This document shows, in pieces, positions 9,014 to 17,486 of a stretch of DNA of 64,000 nucleotides; the first letter of the stretch is position 1; the number at the start of each line of letters is the position of its first letter. Origin of the DNA: Acinetobacter radioresistens DSM 6976 = NBRC 102413 = CIP 103788 (GTDB taxonomy: Bacteria > Pseudomonadota > Gammaproteobacteria > Pseudomonadales > Moraxellaceae); contig NZ_AP019740.1 of assembly GCF_006757745.1 (NCBI RefSeq), forward strand, positions 434,001 to 498,000, given 5' to 3'. Below the pieces are notes generated by a model, which saw only the letters and a list, made by a program, of their open reading frames with translations, was not told the DNA's origin and did no database searches. The position numbers and the translations under genes are program-made.

Positions 9014-9380
9014 GGTTCTCTCACTAGGAAGGGCCTAAGAAAATCGAAGGGCTTAAGAAGATCAGAGATAAGTATCAGCTGACCGTACATATTAGCTTTT
9101 TTTAGCCTGACTGAAAACCGCTACATTAAAAGACGAGGTTCATCATGGTTTTATTTTCCAACCACGTTCCTGAATATCAACAGAACCGGATATAAAAATA
9201 ATTACTGAGTAAGTTACTTTTAATAATATTTTTTTACAGAACCTGACTGAATGAAAGGTATAAGACCTCTATGAGTATCAAGTTATTCAATGTTATAAGT
9301 TTTTAATTATAAAAAATTCATCATAATCATTGAGCTCGCTGTGTTCTTTTTAAAGTAATACAGCTATATCTGGGAGTTTT
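9014..9380. other. Intergenic region between thyA and the 9.4-12.4 kb operon
   Basis: This 367-bp AT-rich divergent gap holds the probable thyA promoter and an imperfect 18-bp tandem repeat (9031-9066). The longest ORF with any ribosome-site look is 16 codons (9144-9194), which I do not count as a gene. I see no convincing promoter for the plus-strand operon. Confidence 0.6.
9089..9117 (-). promoter_or_regulatory. Probable thyA promoter
   Basis: On the minus strand TTTTCA and TAATAT are separated by 17 nt, about 75 nt upstream of the thyA start. It is a moderate match to the sigma-70 consensus. Confidence 0.4.
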
Positions 9381-10367
9381 ATGACCACCCTGAATATCAT
9401 ATTGACCAAGTTTGAGCAGGATTCTTCTCATCTTTCAGACAGTTTGATCACGACATTTAAGCAACTTTGCAATTTGAGTAGCGAAATTCCTCATCCTGCA
9501 AGCGGCCAGACGTATGAACGCTGGAAAGTTCTGGCAAAAGTCGCGGCAACTAACCTGAATCTGGTGAAATGGTTTGAATCCCATCTGGATGCTTTGAGTA
9601 TTTTGCATGAGCTTGGTTACAGCAAGGTGCCTGCGGGAGTCTATGCTGTCTGGGCTGCAGAGGGTGGCATACAACCACTTTATTACCAAAATGGGCAATG
9701 TTCAGGTAATAAGTACTGGTGTTCGGGTGCGGGGCTGGTCGATTATGGACTCATGACCTATCGGGATACACAGAATAATTCACAGCTGTTAATTGTTGAC
9801 ATGCACCAGCCAGATATTTGCATCGACCATAGTGGATGGAATGCTATAGGAATGGCTTATACCCAGACTGCAAAAATCAGTTTTAATAAAGTTGTTGCAC
9901 AAACGGTAGGGCAGCCCGGACAATATCTAGACCGATCAGGATTCTGGCATGGTGCTGCTGGTGTGGCAGCTTGCTGGTATGGTGCGGCTACCCGTCTGGC
10001 CCATACATTACAACAGGCCTGTCAGGAGAAACCCAATACTTTTCGGCTAATGTATCTAGGTGAAGTAAATAGTGCGTTAGCTACCACCCGTGAATATTTC
10101 AAATATGTAGCAGCACAAATTGATCAGCATCCTACGCAAAGTCACGAGCTGATTATTCGGATGTTGCGTATTCAGACTGAGCAGACTGCACAAAAGGTTC
10201 TGGACTTGGTTGGTAAGGCATTGGGAGCACGACCTTTCTGTGAAAATACCATGTTTGCCCAAATGGCAGCAGATTTACCGGTTTTTTTAAGGCAAAGCCA
10301 TGCGGCTTTTGATCTGGAACAGATTGGTGAGCGTTCGGTTATGGAGGACACTGCATGGATGTTATAA
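9381..10367 (+). CDS. Acyl-CoA dehydrogenase-like protein
   Basis: The 328-residue protein resembles the acyl-CoA dehydrogenase fold: an N-terminal helical part with HELGYSKVPAGVYAVWAAEGG, a middle beta domain (GNKYWCSGAGLVDYGLMTY), and a C-terminal helical bundle ending in RQSHAAFDLEQIGE. It is shorter than the usual 380 residues, and I cannot identify the catalytic glutamate with confidence, so it may act on an unusual substrate. TGGGAG at 9371 is the ribosome site. It is the first gene of an overlapping four-gene operon with a deacetylase, a methyltransferase and a glycosyltransferase. Confidence 0.75.
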   Translation: MTTLNIILTKFEQDSSHLSDSLITTFKQLCNLSSEIPHPASGQTYERWKVLAKVAATNLNLVKWFESHLDALSILHELGYSKVPAGVYAVWAAEGGIQPLYYQNGQCSGNKYWCSGAGLVDYGLMTYRDTQNNSQLLIVDMHQPDICIDHSGWNAIGMAYTQTAKISFNKVVAQTVGQPGQYLDRSGFWHGAAGVAACWYGAATRLAHTLQQACQEKPNTFRLMYLGEVNSALATTREYFKYVAAQIDQHPTQSHELIIRMLRIQTEQTAQKVLDLVGKALGARPFCENTMFAQMAADLPVFLRQSHAAFDLEQIGERSVMEDTAWML

Positions 10368-11134
10368 ATAGTCCGGTAGGAGACCGCCTGATTTATGGAA
10401 ATGGCACGACCAAACGGGCTTGGCAGCAATGGAGCGGGTTACAGTCATTACAGACGCTTGTCCCTGAGCAAGCCTTTCCGGCAGGGCAACGTATACTGAT
10501 TATAGCGCCGCATCCAGACGATGAAATTTTAGGATGTGCTGGCCTGATACAGCAGCTTAGTACACTGGAACGTGAAATTCTGCTGGTGGCTGTGACTAAT
10601 GGTACACAAAGCCATCCGGACTCACAGCTTTATACACCACAGCAGCTGGATCAGCTGCGGCCTCAAGAGAGCCTGAATGCGCTTAAAGTATTAGGCGTGC
10701 AGAATCGGGTAAACCGGATTGCACTGCAGCTGACAGATGGTGAAGTGACTGCTGAGCAGCAAAAGTTGTATGCTGCTCTAAAAGAGCTGGTCAGACCTGA
10801 TGATATTCTGGTGTGTACATTTGCAAAGGATGGTCATCCTGATCATGAAGCAACTGGTCAAACTGTACAGCGGCTGGCAGATCAACAGCAGCTTAGCTGT
10901 TATCAAGTCCTGATCTGGTCATGGCACTGGGCCAGGCCACAGGACAACCGTATTCCCTGGAAATCTGCCTGCAAGCTGGAACTGACAGCCGCACAGCTCA
11001 GGCTCAAGAAACAGGCGATTCAGTGCTTTAAAAGCCAGCTTGAAACAGACCCAAGTACCGGACAGGCACCTATTTTATCTTCACATACGGTAGAGCGAAT
11101 CTTGATGCCCTGCGAGGTTTATATACATGCCTGA
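10355..11134 (+). CDS. PIG-L (LmbE-like) family deacetylase
   Basis: The 259-residue protein is a zinc-dependent N-deacetylase of the PIG-L fold, the family that removes acetyl groups from GlcNAc-type sugars (GlcNAc-PI, mycothiol and bacillithiol precursors). The metal site is visible as APHPDDEILGCAG at about residues 49-60, with the second ligand in DGHPDHEATG at about 166-175. The start at 10355 overlaps the previous gene by 13 nt and has GGAGG seven bases upstream. The substrate is unknown. Confidence 0.88.
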   Translation: MDVINSPVGDRLIYGNGTTKRAWQQWSGLQSLQTLVPEQAFPAGQRILIIAPHPDDEILGCAGLIQQLSTLEREILLVAVTNGTQSHPDSQLYTPQQLDQLRPQESLNALKVLGVQNRVNRIALQLTDGEVTAEQQKLYAALKELVRPDDILVCTFAKDGHPDHEATGQTVQRLADQQQLSCYQVLIWSWHWARPQDNRIPWKSACKLELTAAQLRLKKQAIQCFKSQLETDPSTGQAPILSSHTVERILMPCEVYIHA

Positions 11135-11723
11135 ACAGGATTACTTTGATACACTCTATCATTATAATGATGACCCATGGGGTTATACCCAGCGCTGGTA
11201 TGAACAGCGCAAACGGCAGATTTGTCTGGCCTTGCTACCCCGGCAAAGGTACGGACGCATATTGGAACTTGGCTGTGCCAATGGGGTTTTTAGTCAAGAG
11301 CTGGCCAGCCGCTGTGACGAACTGCTTGGTTTGGATGCAAACAGCAAAGCAGTCGAGTTGGCCCGGCAGCGCTTAAAAGGACAGCTACATATTGATATAC
11401 AGCAGAAACGGATTCCCCAGCAGTGTCCTGAAGAAAAATTTGATCTCATCGTGATTAGCGAGATTGCTTACTATTTAAATGAGAATGAACTGTTACAGCT
11501 GATTGAATGGGTACAACGGAGTTTAAATGACACCGGTACTTTGCTGTGCTGTCACTGGCGTTACCCAATTGACGGGTTTAGTTTAAACGGGAATTTAGTC
11601 CATCAGCTGTTAAAGCAGCACCTGAAACTTTATCATTATCTTGGGTTAGATGATCCGGATTTTCTGGTCGACCTCTGGACTACAGAGTCTGGTAGCTTGG
11701 CACATCAGGAGGGACTAACATGA
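11127..11723 (+). CDS. NodS-like SAM-dependent methyltransferase
   Basis: The 198-residue class I methyltransferase has the SAM-binding motif ILELGCANGVFSQELA (about residues 43-58). The N-terminal YHYNDDPWGYTQRWYEQRK block is typical of the NodS family, whose founding member N-methylates the deacetylated glucosamine of chitooligosaccharides in rhizobia. It overlaps the PIG-L gene by 8 nt and the glycosyltransferase by 4 nt. N-methylation of a product deacetylated by the neighbour is plausible but is inference. Confidence 0.82.
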   Translation: MPEQDYFDTLYHYNDDPWGYTQRWYEQRKRQICLALLPRQRYGRILELGCANGVFSQELASRCDELLGLDANSKAVELARQRLKGQLHIDIQQKRIPQQCPEEKFDLIVISEIAYYLNENELLQLIEWVQRSLNDTGTLLCCHWRYPIDGFSLNGNLVHQLLKQHLKLYHYLGLDDPDFLVDLWTTESGSLAHQEGLT

Positions 11724-12391
11724 TTGGCATTGTCATTCCTGCCCATAATGAGGAAGAGCATCTGTCTGACTGCCTGCTGGCCATTCAACAGGCTGTAGAT
11801 GAACTGCCGGCTTCCGTTCAGGTAAGAGTTTTGGTGGTGCTAGATAGTTGTACCGATCAGTCTCTGAAACTGGTACAACGTGCAGGTATAAACTACTTGC
11901 AGTGTGCAGTGCGCTGTGTAGGCCATGCCCGTGATCTGGGTGTTCGCACTCTCATTGCTACAGGTGCCCGCTGGATTGCCTGCACTGATGCAGATTCGAA
12001 AGTAGACCGCTTCTGGCTTAAGCAGCAGCTATTGCATCAGCCTGCTGATGTAATCTGTGGCGTGGTTGAGGTAGATAGCTGGCAACATCTGTCGTCACTT
12101 ACCCGGCAGCGCTATCTGCAGCATTATTGTGATGATATGGATCATCGACATATTCATGGCGCCAACTTGAGTTTTAGTGCCGAGGCCTATATCAAGTCTG
12201 GCGGGTTTGGAGCACTAACCTGTCATGAGGATGTAGGTCTGGTGAAAAGAATGTTAAACCTGCAATACAAGGTGATATGGAGTAACCGGGTAAGGGTCAT
12301 GACCAGTAGCCGCTTAATAGCCCGTACACCTCAAGGTTTTTCGACTTTTCTAAAACAGCTTGAAACTACAGCTTATTGTCCTGAAACCTGA
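11720..12391 (+). CDS. Family 2 glycosyltransferase
   Basis: The 223-residue GT-A fold protein starts with the nucleotide-sugar motif IGIVIPAHNEEEHL. It has a DxD motif in CTDADSKV (about residues 90-97), the HGANLSF acceptor block and a HEDVGLVKRM segment near residue 172. There are no transmembrane helices, so it is a soluble or peripheral transferase rather than a processive synthase. It starts on the ATGA overlap of the methyltransferase stop and ends the four-gene operon. Donor and acceptor are unknown. Confidence 0.83.
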   Translation: MIGIVIPAHNEEEHLSDCLLAIQQAVDELPASVQVRVLVVLDSCTDQSLKLVQRAGINYLQCAVRCVGHARDLGVRTLIATGARWIACTDADSKVDRFWLKQQLLHQPADVICGVVEVDSWQHLSSLTRQRYLQHYCDDMDHRHIHGANLSFSAEAYIKSGGFGALTCHEDVGLVKRMLNLQYKVIWSNRVRVMTSSRLIARTPQGFSTFLKQLETTAYCPET

Positions 12392-12439
12392 AATGCCTAT
12401 AGTTCAAATATAAATCTAGCGTTTTGGTTGGAGAAAAAT

Positions 12440-12811
12440 TTATTTAAAGCGTTTGGCGCGGTTTTCATAGATCGATACGATAAATAGTCCTAATGCAGTA
12501 AACCCTAGCACCTGTAATCCTAAAATCATTTTATGTTCATCAGGCAATACATAAAGCAAAATAAGAAAAACAGCCAAAGGTACGCTATAGAGCAAAATAG
12601 AAAGGCCATTTTTATAAATATTATCTTGTCTTATTTTAAGATTCAGCTGCCTGAGTAGATGTATTGATATGCCCAAACCAAGACTAAATCCTGTCAATAC
12701 AGCCGACAACGCCTGCACAGTAGAACACAGGTAAATCATGGCACAGGTCATAATACAAACTATCAGCTTAACCTGACGGGTGCAGCGTGCCGAATACCAA
12801 AAATCAAGCAT
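12440..12811 (-). CDS. Small integral membrane protein, tandem copy 2
   Basis: This unrecognised 123-residue protein has about four hydrophobic helices. It begins MLDFWYSARCTRQVKL and resembles its upstream neighbour (MLEFWFDPKVSITRKL) in start, length and helix layout, which suggests tandem duplication. Start and stop overlap as TAATG at 12811, so the pair is translationally coupled. No catalytic motif is visible and no function can be given. Confidence 0.7.
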   Translation of the reverse strand: MLDFWYSARCTRQVKLIVCIMTCAMIYLCSTVQALSAVLTGFSLGLGISIHLLRQLNLKIRQDNIYKNGLSILLYSVPLAVFLILLYVLPDEHKMILGLQVLGFTALGLFIVSIYENRAKRFK

Positions 12812-13197
12812 TACATACTCTCTTCTGGATTTTTGTTTTTATGTAGAAGGGATAAAGGCGAGAACAGACAAACGGCCAGTGCCATAAAACCAATTCCCTG
12901 TGCACCTGGCAGTAAAATTTCGCCCTCTTTCATATTCATAAAAATCAGGGCAAGCAATAATGCTATGGGAATCCAGGTTAACAGACGATAGAGCAAGCCA
13001 GCGGGCTGCCCGGCTGCAAAGTGCATTTTGCAGTAACGGCAGATTAAAAAAATGATACCTGTGCCCGAAAACATTAAAATAGCGTCTAATGCCAACGGCT
13101 GCATCCCATACAGCACAGCAGTAATTATTGCAATAGATACAAAGATCAGCAATTTACGTGTGATGGAAACTTTAGGATCAAACCAGAACTCAAGCAT
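12811..13197 (-). CDS. Small integral membrane protein, tandem copy 1
   Basis: This 128-residue hydrophobic protein has about four membrane helices. It shares the MLxFWxxxxxxxRxL N-terminus and overall plan with the next gene, with which it overlaps by one base. The end, SLLHKNKNPEES, is charged and probably cytoplasmic. It lies just downstream of the lgt terminator. I do not recognise the family. Confidence 0.7.
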   Translation of the reverse strand: MLEFWFDPKVSITRKLLIFVSIAIITAVLYGMQPLALDAILMFSGTGIIFLICRYCKMHFAAGQPAGLLYRLLTWIPIALLLALIFMNMKEGEILLPGAQGIGFMALAVCLFSPLSLLHKNKNPEESM

Positions 13198-13238
13198 AGT
13201 CTTTTGAAATCAAGCAGAACAGCTCAGAACTTTAGCAT

Positions 13239-13263
13239 AAAAAAGAGGAGCAATTGCTCCTCT
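13239..13263 (-). terminator. Terminator of lgt
   Basis: A perfect 20-bp palindrome (AGAGGAGCAA / TTGCTCCTCT) is followed by a T-run on the minus strand, just past the lgt stop. Confidence 0.85.
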
Positions 13264-13268
13264 ATGTA

Positions 13269-14078
13269 TCAGGTATTTTTCTGTGGACCCCAGTCATAAA
13301 TTTTTCTGTGGTAGGCGTACCACATCATCCACAGACCAATCAGTATCATTGGCAGGGTCAGGAACTGGCCTTTACTCATCCAGCCAATAAAGAGCTGGCC
13401 ATTGTCCGGTTCACGGAAGAACTCAACCACAAAGCGTGCAATACCATAACCGATCAGGAACAGCGCTGAAACTGCCATACGTGGACGTGGCTTGGAACTA
13501 AACCACCACAACACGATAAACAGAATCAGGCCTTCGCCTAAAGCTTGATAAAGCTGGGATGGGTGACGTACCAGATTATCTACATGCGGAAAAACCATTC
13601 CGAAGGGATAGTCTGGATTGATAACTGGACGACCCCAAAGCTCACCACCGATAAAGTTTCCGATGCGGCCAAACATCAAACCAGTGGGGACACATGGCGC
13701 AATAAAGTCCAGTGTCTGGAACCAGGTTTTCTGATATTTACGGCACCAGAGCAGCATTGCTAGCATAACCCCCAGAAAACCGCCATGGAAACTCATGCCC
13801 CCGGTCCAGACCTCGAATAACCAGAGCGGGTTGGCTAGGAACTGATCAAATCCGTAAAAGAACACATAACCCAGCCGTCCACCGATCACAACACCAAGTG
13901 CGCCGTAGAAAACCAGATCAGATACCATATCGGTGGTCCAGCCTACACGCTGTTTAACCCGGTAGCTGGCCAGTCCCCAAGCAAACAAGAAGGCCAATAA
14001 ATACATCAGCCCATACCAGTGAACTTTTAAAGGACCCAGTGCCAGCGCGACTGGGTCAATACTCGGATAGGTCAGCAT
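13269..14078 (-). CDS. lgt: Prolipoprotein diacylglyceryl transferase
   Basis: Lgt transfers diacylglycerol from phosphatidylglycerol to the lipobox cysteine of prolipoproteins, the first step of lipoprotein maturation. The 269-residue protein has seven membrane helices. It carries the Lgt signature [15 protein letters not shown] near residue 135 and the essential [11 protein letters not shown] segment near residue 95. Several lipoproteins in this window (BamB, PilF, the META protein) are its substrates. Confidence 0.97.
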   Translation of the reverse strand: MLTYPSIDPVALALGPLKVHWYGLMYLLAFLFAWGLASYRVKQRVGWTTDMVSDLVFYGALGVVIGGRLGYVFFYGFDQFLANPLWLFEVWTGGMSFHGGFLGVMLAMLLWCRKYQKTWFQTLDFIAPCVPTGLMFGRIGNFIGGELWGRPVINPDYPFGMVFPHVDNLVRHPSQLYQALGEGLILFIVLWWFSSKPRPRMAVSALFLIGYGIARFVVEFFREPDNGQLFIGWMSKGQFLTLPMILIGLWMMWYAYHRKIYDWGPQKNT

Positions 14079-14172
14079 TACAGCTCCTTTATGTATTCGT
14101 TTTGCACAGATTCTAGCGGAATGTTCCTAAAAATGTTGTACATTCAATGTGTAAAGATCATGAGAGATGCCT

Positions 14173-14958
14173 ATGTGTATTGTGGCTTTAGCCTGGCAAG
14201 TGTTAGATCGTATGCCATTATGCCTGATTTCTAACCGGGATGAGTTTTATCAGCGACCTACGCAAGTCTTGAATCACTGGGAGAACAGTCCGGTTATAGC
14301 TGGCAAAGATTTACAATCTGGTGGTACGTGGATGGGTATTACAGCATCTGGACGTTGGGCAGTGATCACCAATTTTCGTGATGGCACAGACCGGCAGCAT
14401 TATCCGACCTCGCGTGGTCATTTAGTGCAGGCCTTTTTGGAATCTGAGCAGAAACCCATTCGCTTTGCTCAAATGCTTGAGAAACAACAGCAGGAATATG
14501 CTGGTTTTAACCTGGTGATAGGAGATCAAACGCAGGCAGTATATATGAGTAACCGAGGTGAGGCTCCTCAGGTGCTGGCCAGTGGCGTATACGTAATTTC
14601 TAACGGGCTCATGAGCGACTCCTGGCAAAAGACCTTGCATTTACGAAAGCGCTTTACCCAGGAATTTTTACCTATGCTCCAGCGTCCTGTTGCTGAGCAC
14701 ATACTGGAGTCAGCTGTCTGGGATATTTTAGAAGATGAGCGCAAGGTAGATCAGAATGCCCTGCCAGAGACGGGTATCAGTCAGGATATGGAACTGCTAC
14801 TTTCTTCTACTTTTATTCAAAGCCCGATGTACGGAACCCGGTGTTCAAATTTTTTAAGGTTGTACCATCATGCATGGAATTGGCTGGAAAAGACTCAGCA
14901 AGGAGAGCAGAGCGGGCAGATTGTGCAGCAGCGGATTTCTCTGACTCAACAAAAATAA
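14173..14958 (+). CDS. NRDE/TANGO2 family protein
   Basis: The protein starts MCIVALAW, with Cys2 in the position of an N-terminal nucleophile, and carries the family-naming NRDE motif in LISNRDEFYQRPT. I choose the ATG at 14173 over that at 14167 because GAGAG is 6 nt from the former and abuts the latter. Other blocks are GGTWMGITASGRWAVITNFRD and FNLVIGD. The 261-residue length fits the family. TANGO2 homologues are linked to heme trafficking and lipid metabolism, but the bacterial role is unproven. Confidence 0.88.
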   Translation: MCIVALAWQVLDRMPLCLISNRDEFYQRPTQVLNHWENSPVIAGKDLQSGGTWMGITASGRWAVITNFRDGTDRQHYPTSRGHLVQAFLESEQKPIRFAQMLEKQQQEYAGFNLVIGDQTQAVYMSNRGEAPQVLASGVYVISNGLMSDSWQKTLHLRKRFTQEFLPMLQRPVAEHILESAVWDILEDERKVDQNALPETGISQDMELLLSSTFIQSPMYGTRCSNFLRLYHHAWNWLEKTQQGEQSGQIVQQRISLTQQK

Positions 14959-14985
14959 ATATGCCGGTCAATAGGCCGGCATATT
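14958..14985. terminator. Convergent hairpin between NRDE gene and phoX
   Basis: AATATGCCGG pairs with CCGGCATATT around an 8-nt loop between two converging genes. The flanking T-tract is weak. Confidence 0.55.
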
Positions 14986-14998
14986 CATAAAAAGAGGA

Positions 14999-17329
14999 TT
15001 AACCCGCAATTGCGCCGCCGTCTTTACGGGTAATTACGACAGTTGCCGAACGTGGGCGGGCTGTAGTGTTATTCCGGTCAGTTTGGGTTGCCGGCCAGTG
15101 ACTTGCAGGAGTTACATAGCTGGCAGAGTCTTCGCCCGGATGCTGCACATTAATGAAAATAGCTTTGTAATCAGGGGTCATGGCAATCCCGGTAATTTCA
15201 CACTGTTTTGGCCCTACCAGGAAACGGCGCAGGGTTGAGTCTGTTACTTTTGCACCCATTAATGTCTGCTGTCCGCTTGAAGTAGTTGCGGTAGTACCAT
15301 CACCAATCTGACCTGGCAAAGCAGCAAGCATCATACAGTTTGTGACATCGGTATAAGCTCCATCATCTGTTTGAATCCAGAGCACACCACGCGGGTCAAA
15401 CCACATTCCGTCTGGTGAAGACAGGTCATTGTTATCAGTCAGACCAGACAGGTTAATATTTGATGCCATAGAGGCTTCGGCACCAAACAGATAAATATCC
15501 CACTTGAAGGTTTCAGCTGTAGTTTTATCATCGGTTTCTTTAAAACGGATAATATGACCATTTACGTTGCCACTTTGAGTTTTTTTGTCTTTAAGGTCAT
15601 CATAATTACGCGGGTTAGCTGCATCTGTCGGGTAACTGGTTCCCCGATTCGAGTTGTTGGTCAGGGTAACGTAGATTTCACCATTTACCGGATTAACGGT
15701 CGCCCATTCCGGACGGTCCATTTTTGTTGCGCCGACAGCATCCCCCGCTAAACGGGCAAATGTCACCACATCGGCTTGAGAGGTGAAGGGATAAGTACTG
15801 CTACTTTCATTCAGACCATTTTTACCATAGCTTAGTTCAATCCACTGGCCTGAACCATCACTGTTAAACTTGGCAACATACAGTTTTCCTGAGTTCATGT
15901 ATTTATCGCCAGCAGTATAGCCGCGGTTTACATCTTTCGGGTCCCATACTGCACTCGAGACAAATTTATAGATGTATTCGCCTTTAGAGTCGTCACCCAT
16001 ATAAAATGCCAAAGGTTGGCCCGCTACTGCACGGCAGGCACTGTCTTCATGTGCAAAACGGCCTAAAGAAGTACGTTTAACCGGTCTCTGACCGCCATCA
16101 AACGGGTCAATCTCGACCATCCAGCCAAAAGTATTGGGTCCGTTACGATAGTCCTGAGTAGGCTGATCCGCTTTTACATCAGCATTCCAGCGGTCATATA
16201 GATCCTGTGACTCAACCTGTCCAATGACAGTTTCCCAAGCATAGCGTGAGCTTGCGCCCAAATAGACTGGTCGACCCTGATCATCAATATTTGGTATTAA
16301 ATTACCATTTGAATCTTTTCTATAAACAATTTTGCCATCTTCACCCTTTTTAGGAGCGCCCTGCTCATCCAGCTCATAAAGATAAGGTTCGTCTTTTTTT
16401 AGTCCCAGACCATAACGTTTTAATGCGATTTTCTCGGCATTTGTACGTTGGTACTCGTCATGTCCTGAACGCTGGAAATAGCCAATAAAGTTTTCTTCGG
16501 TAGTTAAATAAGTACCCCAAGGTGTATAGCCATTGCCACAGTTGTTATGTGTACCACGTGTTTGACGTCCGGCAGGTGAAAAACGTGTAGCAAGCAGACT
16601 GGAACCTGCAGCAGCACCGGCAAAATCCATTTCTGTTGAGGCAGTAATACGGCGGTTAAAAACAGAGTTTTTAACAATTTCTACTTTTTGAGTTGCCGGG
16701 TCCTTTTTAATATGGACTACAGATACGCCGTGCGCATTGGTTTCACGAATAACTTCATCCTCAGGACGGCGTCCTTCAACCTTGGTTGGACCTTTAGGAT
16801 GAAGGAAGGTCTGGTTGATGTATTCATGGTTCATTACCAGCAAACCTTGTGCTGAGACCGTATCATCAAAGCGGTCTGTAGCGCTGTTTAAACCAAAGAA
16901 ATGCATACCATCATGGCAGTCACCAGAACGGAACTGGAAGCTTGGACCAGGTGGAATATCATTATCATTCCAGTCCCCAAGCATTGGATTAATTGGGTCT
17001 CCCAACGCATAGATTACAGTAGCTTGATAGCCTTCAGGTACAGTCACAATGTCATCCAGATTTTTAGCCACTGGAGTAAATGAAAGTTTGCTAGGCTTCT
17101 GGTTAGGGTCATTCGGAGTAACTGGTGCTGTTCCGCTATTACTATTGTCGTCATCATCATTACAGCCAGTCAGTGTAGAAGCCAGCGCCAAGGCAACTGC
17201 TCCACTTGCTGTCTTGGTAATGAGACTGCGGCGCGTCATGCGTTGCTCTAAAATGTCACGGAAATGGATATTAGATGAAGTATTATTATCAAGTTCTTGA
17301 TCTTCATGATATGGCGTCAGCTGCGTCAT
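14999..17329 (-). CDS. phoX: PhoX-type alkaline phosphatase (DUF839), Tat-exported
   Basis: PhoX enzymes are Ca/Fe-dependent periplasmic phosphatases that release phosphate from organic esters during phosphate starvation. The 776-residue protein has a twin-arginine signal (MTRRSLITKTASG, RR at 33-34) followed by a hydrophobic stretch and LTGC. It is then recognisable as DUF839/PhoX by the MNHEY, NNCGNGYTPWGTYLTTEENF, GRFAHEDSA and RPEWATVNPVNGEIYVTLTNN blocks. I use the ATG at 17329, which has AGGA upstream, not the TTG at 17347. The tatABC genes lie directly upstream, but a terminator separates them. An array of Pho half-sites precedes the start. Confidence 0.92.
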   Translation of the reverse strand: MTQLTPYHEDQELDNNTSSNIHFRDILEQRMTRRSLITKTASGAVALALASTLTGCNDDDDNSNSGTAPVTPNDPNQKPSKLSFTPVAKNLDDIVTVPEGYQATVIYALGDPINPMLGDWNDNDIPPGPSFQFRSGDCHDGMHFFGLNSATDRFDDTVSAQGLLVMNHEYINQTFLHPKGPTKVEGRRPEDEVIRETNAHGVSVVHIKKDPATQKVEIVKNSVFNRRITASTEMDFAGAAAGSSLLATRFSPAGRQTRGTHNNCGNGYTPWGTYLTTEENFIGYFQRSGHDEYQRTNAEKIALKRYGLGLKKDEPYLYELDEQGAPKKGEDGKIVYRKDSNGNLIPNIDDQGRPVYLGASSRYAWETVIGQVESQDLYDRWNADVKADQPTQDYRNGPNTFGWMVEIDPFDGGQRPVKRTSLGRFAHEDSACRAVAGQPLAFYMGDDSKGEYIYKFVSSAVWDPKDVNRGYTAGDKYMNSGKLYVAKFNSDGSGQWIELSYGKNGLNESSSTYPFTSQADVVTFARLAGDAVGATKMDRPEWATVNPVNGEIYVTLTNNSNRGTSYPTDAANPRNYDDLKDKKTQSGNVNGHIIRFKETDDKTTAETFKWDIYLFGAEASMASNINLSGLTDNNDLSSPDGMWFDPRGVLWIQTDDGAYTDVTNCMMLAALPGQIGDGTTATTSSGQQTLMGAKVTDSTLRRFLVGPKQCEITGIAMTPDYKAIFINVQHPGEDSASYVTPASHWPATQTDRNNTTARPRSATVVITRKDGGAIAG

Positions 17330-17371
17330 GTTTTTTCCTAAATACAAGTAAGGTGTTGTTAAGTTGTAATT

Positions 17372-17427
17372 AAATTAGGTGATAAATATGACGGGACCTT
17401 GACGGTTAAGTGACATTCAGGTGAAGA
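17372..17427 (-). promoter_or_regulatory. Pho-box array and promoter of phoX
   Basis: On the minus strand four 7-bp blocks in exact 11-bp phase read TCTTCAC, ATGTCAC, CCGTCAA and CCGTCAT (17421-17427, 17410-17416, 17399-17405, 17388-17394). Three of them fit the PhoB half-site CTGTCAY. A candidate -10, TAATTT (17377-17372), starts 17 nt after the first base of the last block. PhoB boxes replace the -35 in this arrangement. Confidence 0.75.
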
Positions 17428-17444
17428 AAATAAGACAGTATGAT

Positions 17445-17469
17445 GAAAAAAGCAGACCGAAGTCTGCTG
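17445..17469 (-). terminator. Terminator of tatABC
   Basis: On the minus strand AGCAGAC-TTCG-GTCTGCT is a UUCG-capped hairpin followed by a T-run, 18 bp past the tatC stop. It insulates tatC from phoX. Confidence 0.88.
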
Positions 17470-17486
17470 AAATAAAGTTGAAGATC

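Noticed and set aside
9144..9194. 16-codon ORF with a GAGG-like site in the thyA upstream gap
   Set aside because: Too short, with no amino-acid bias, no promoter in phase and no context, unlike the leuA leader or the 35.1-kb ORF.
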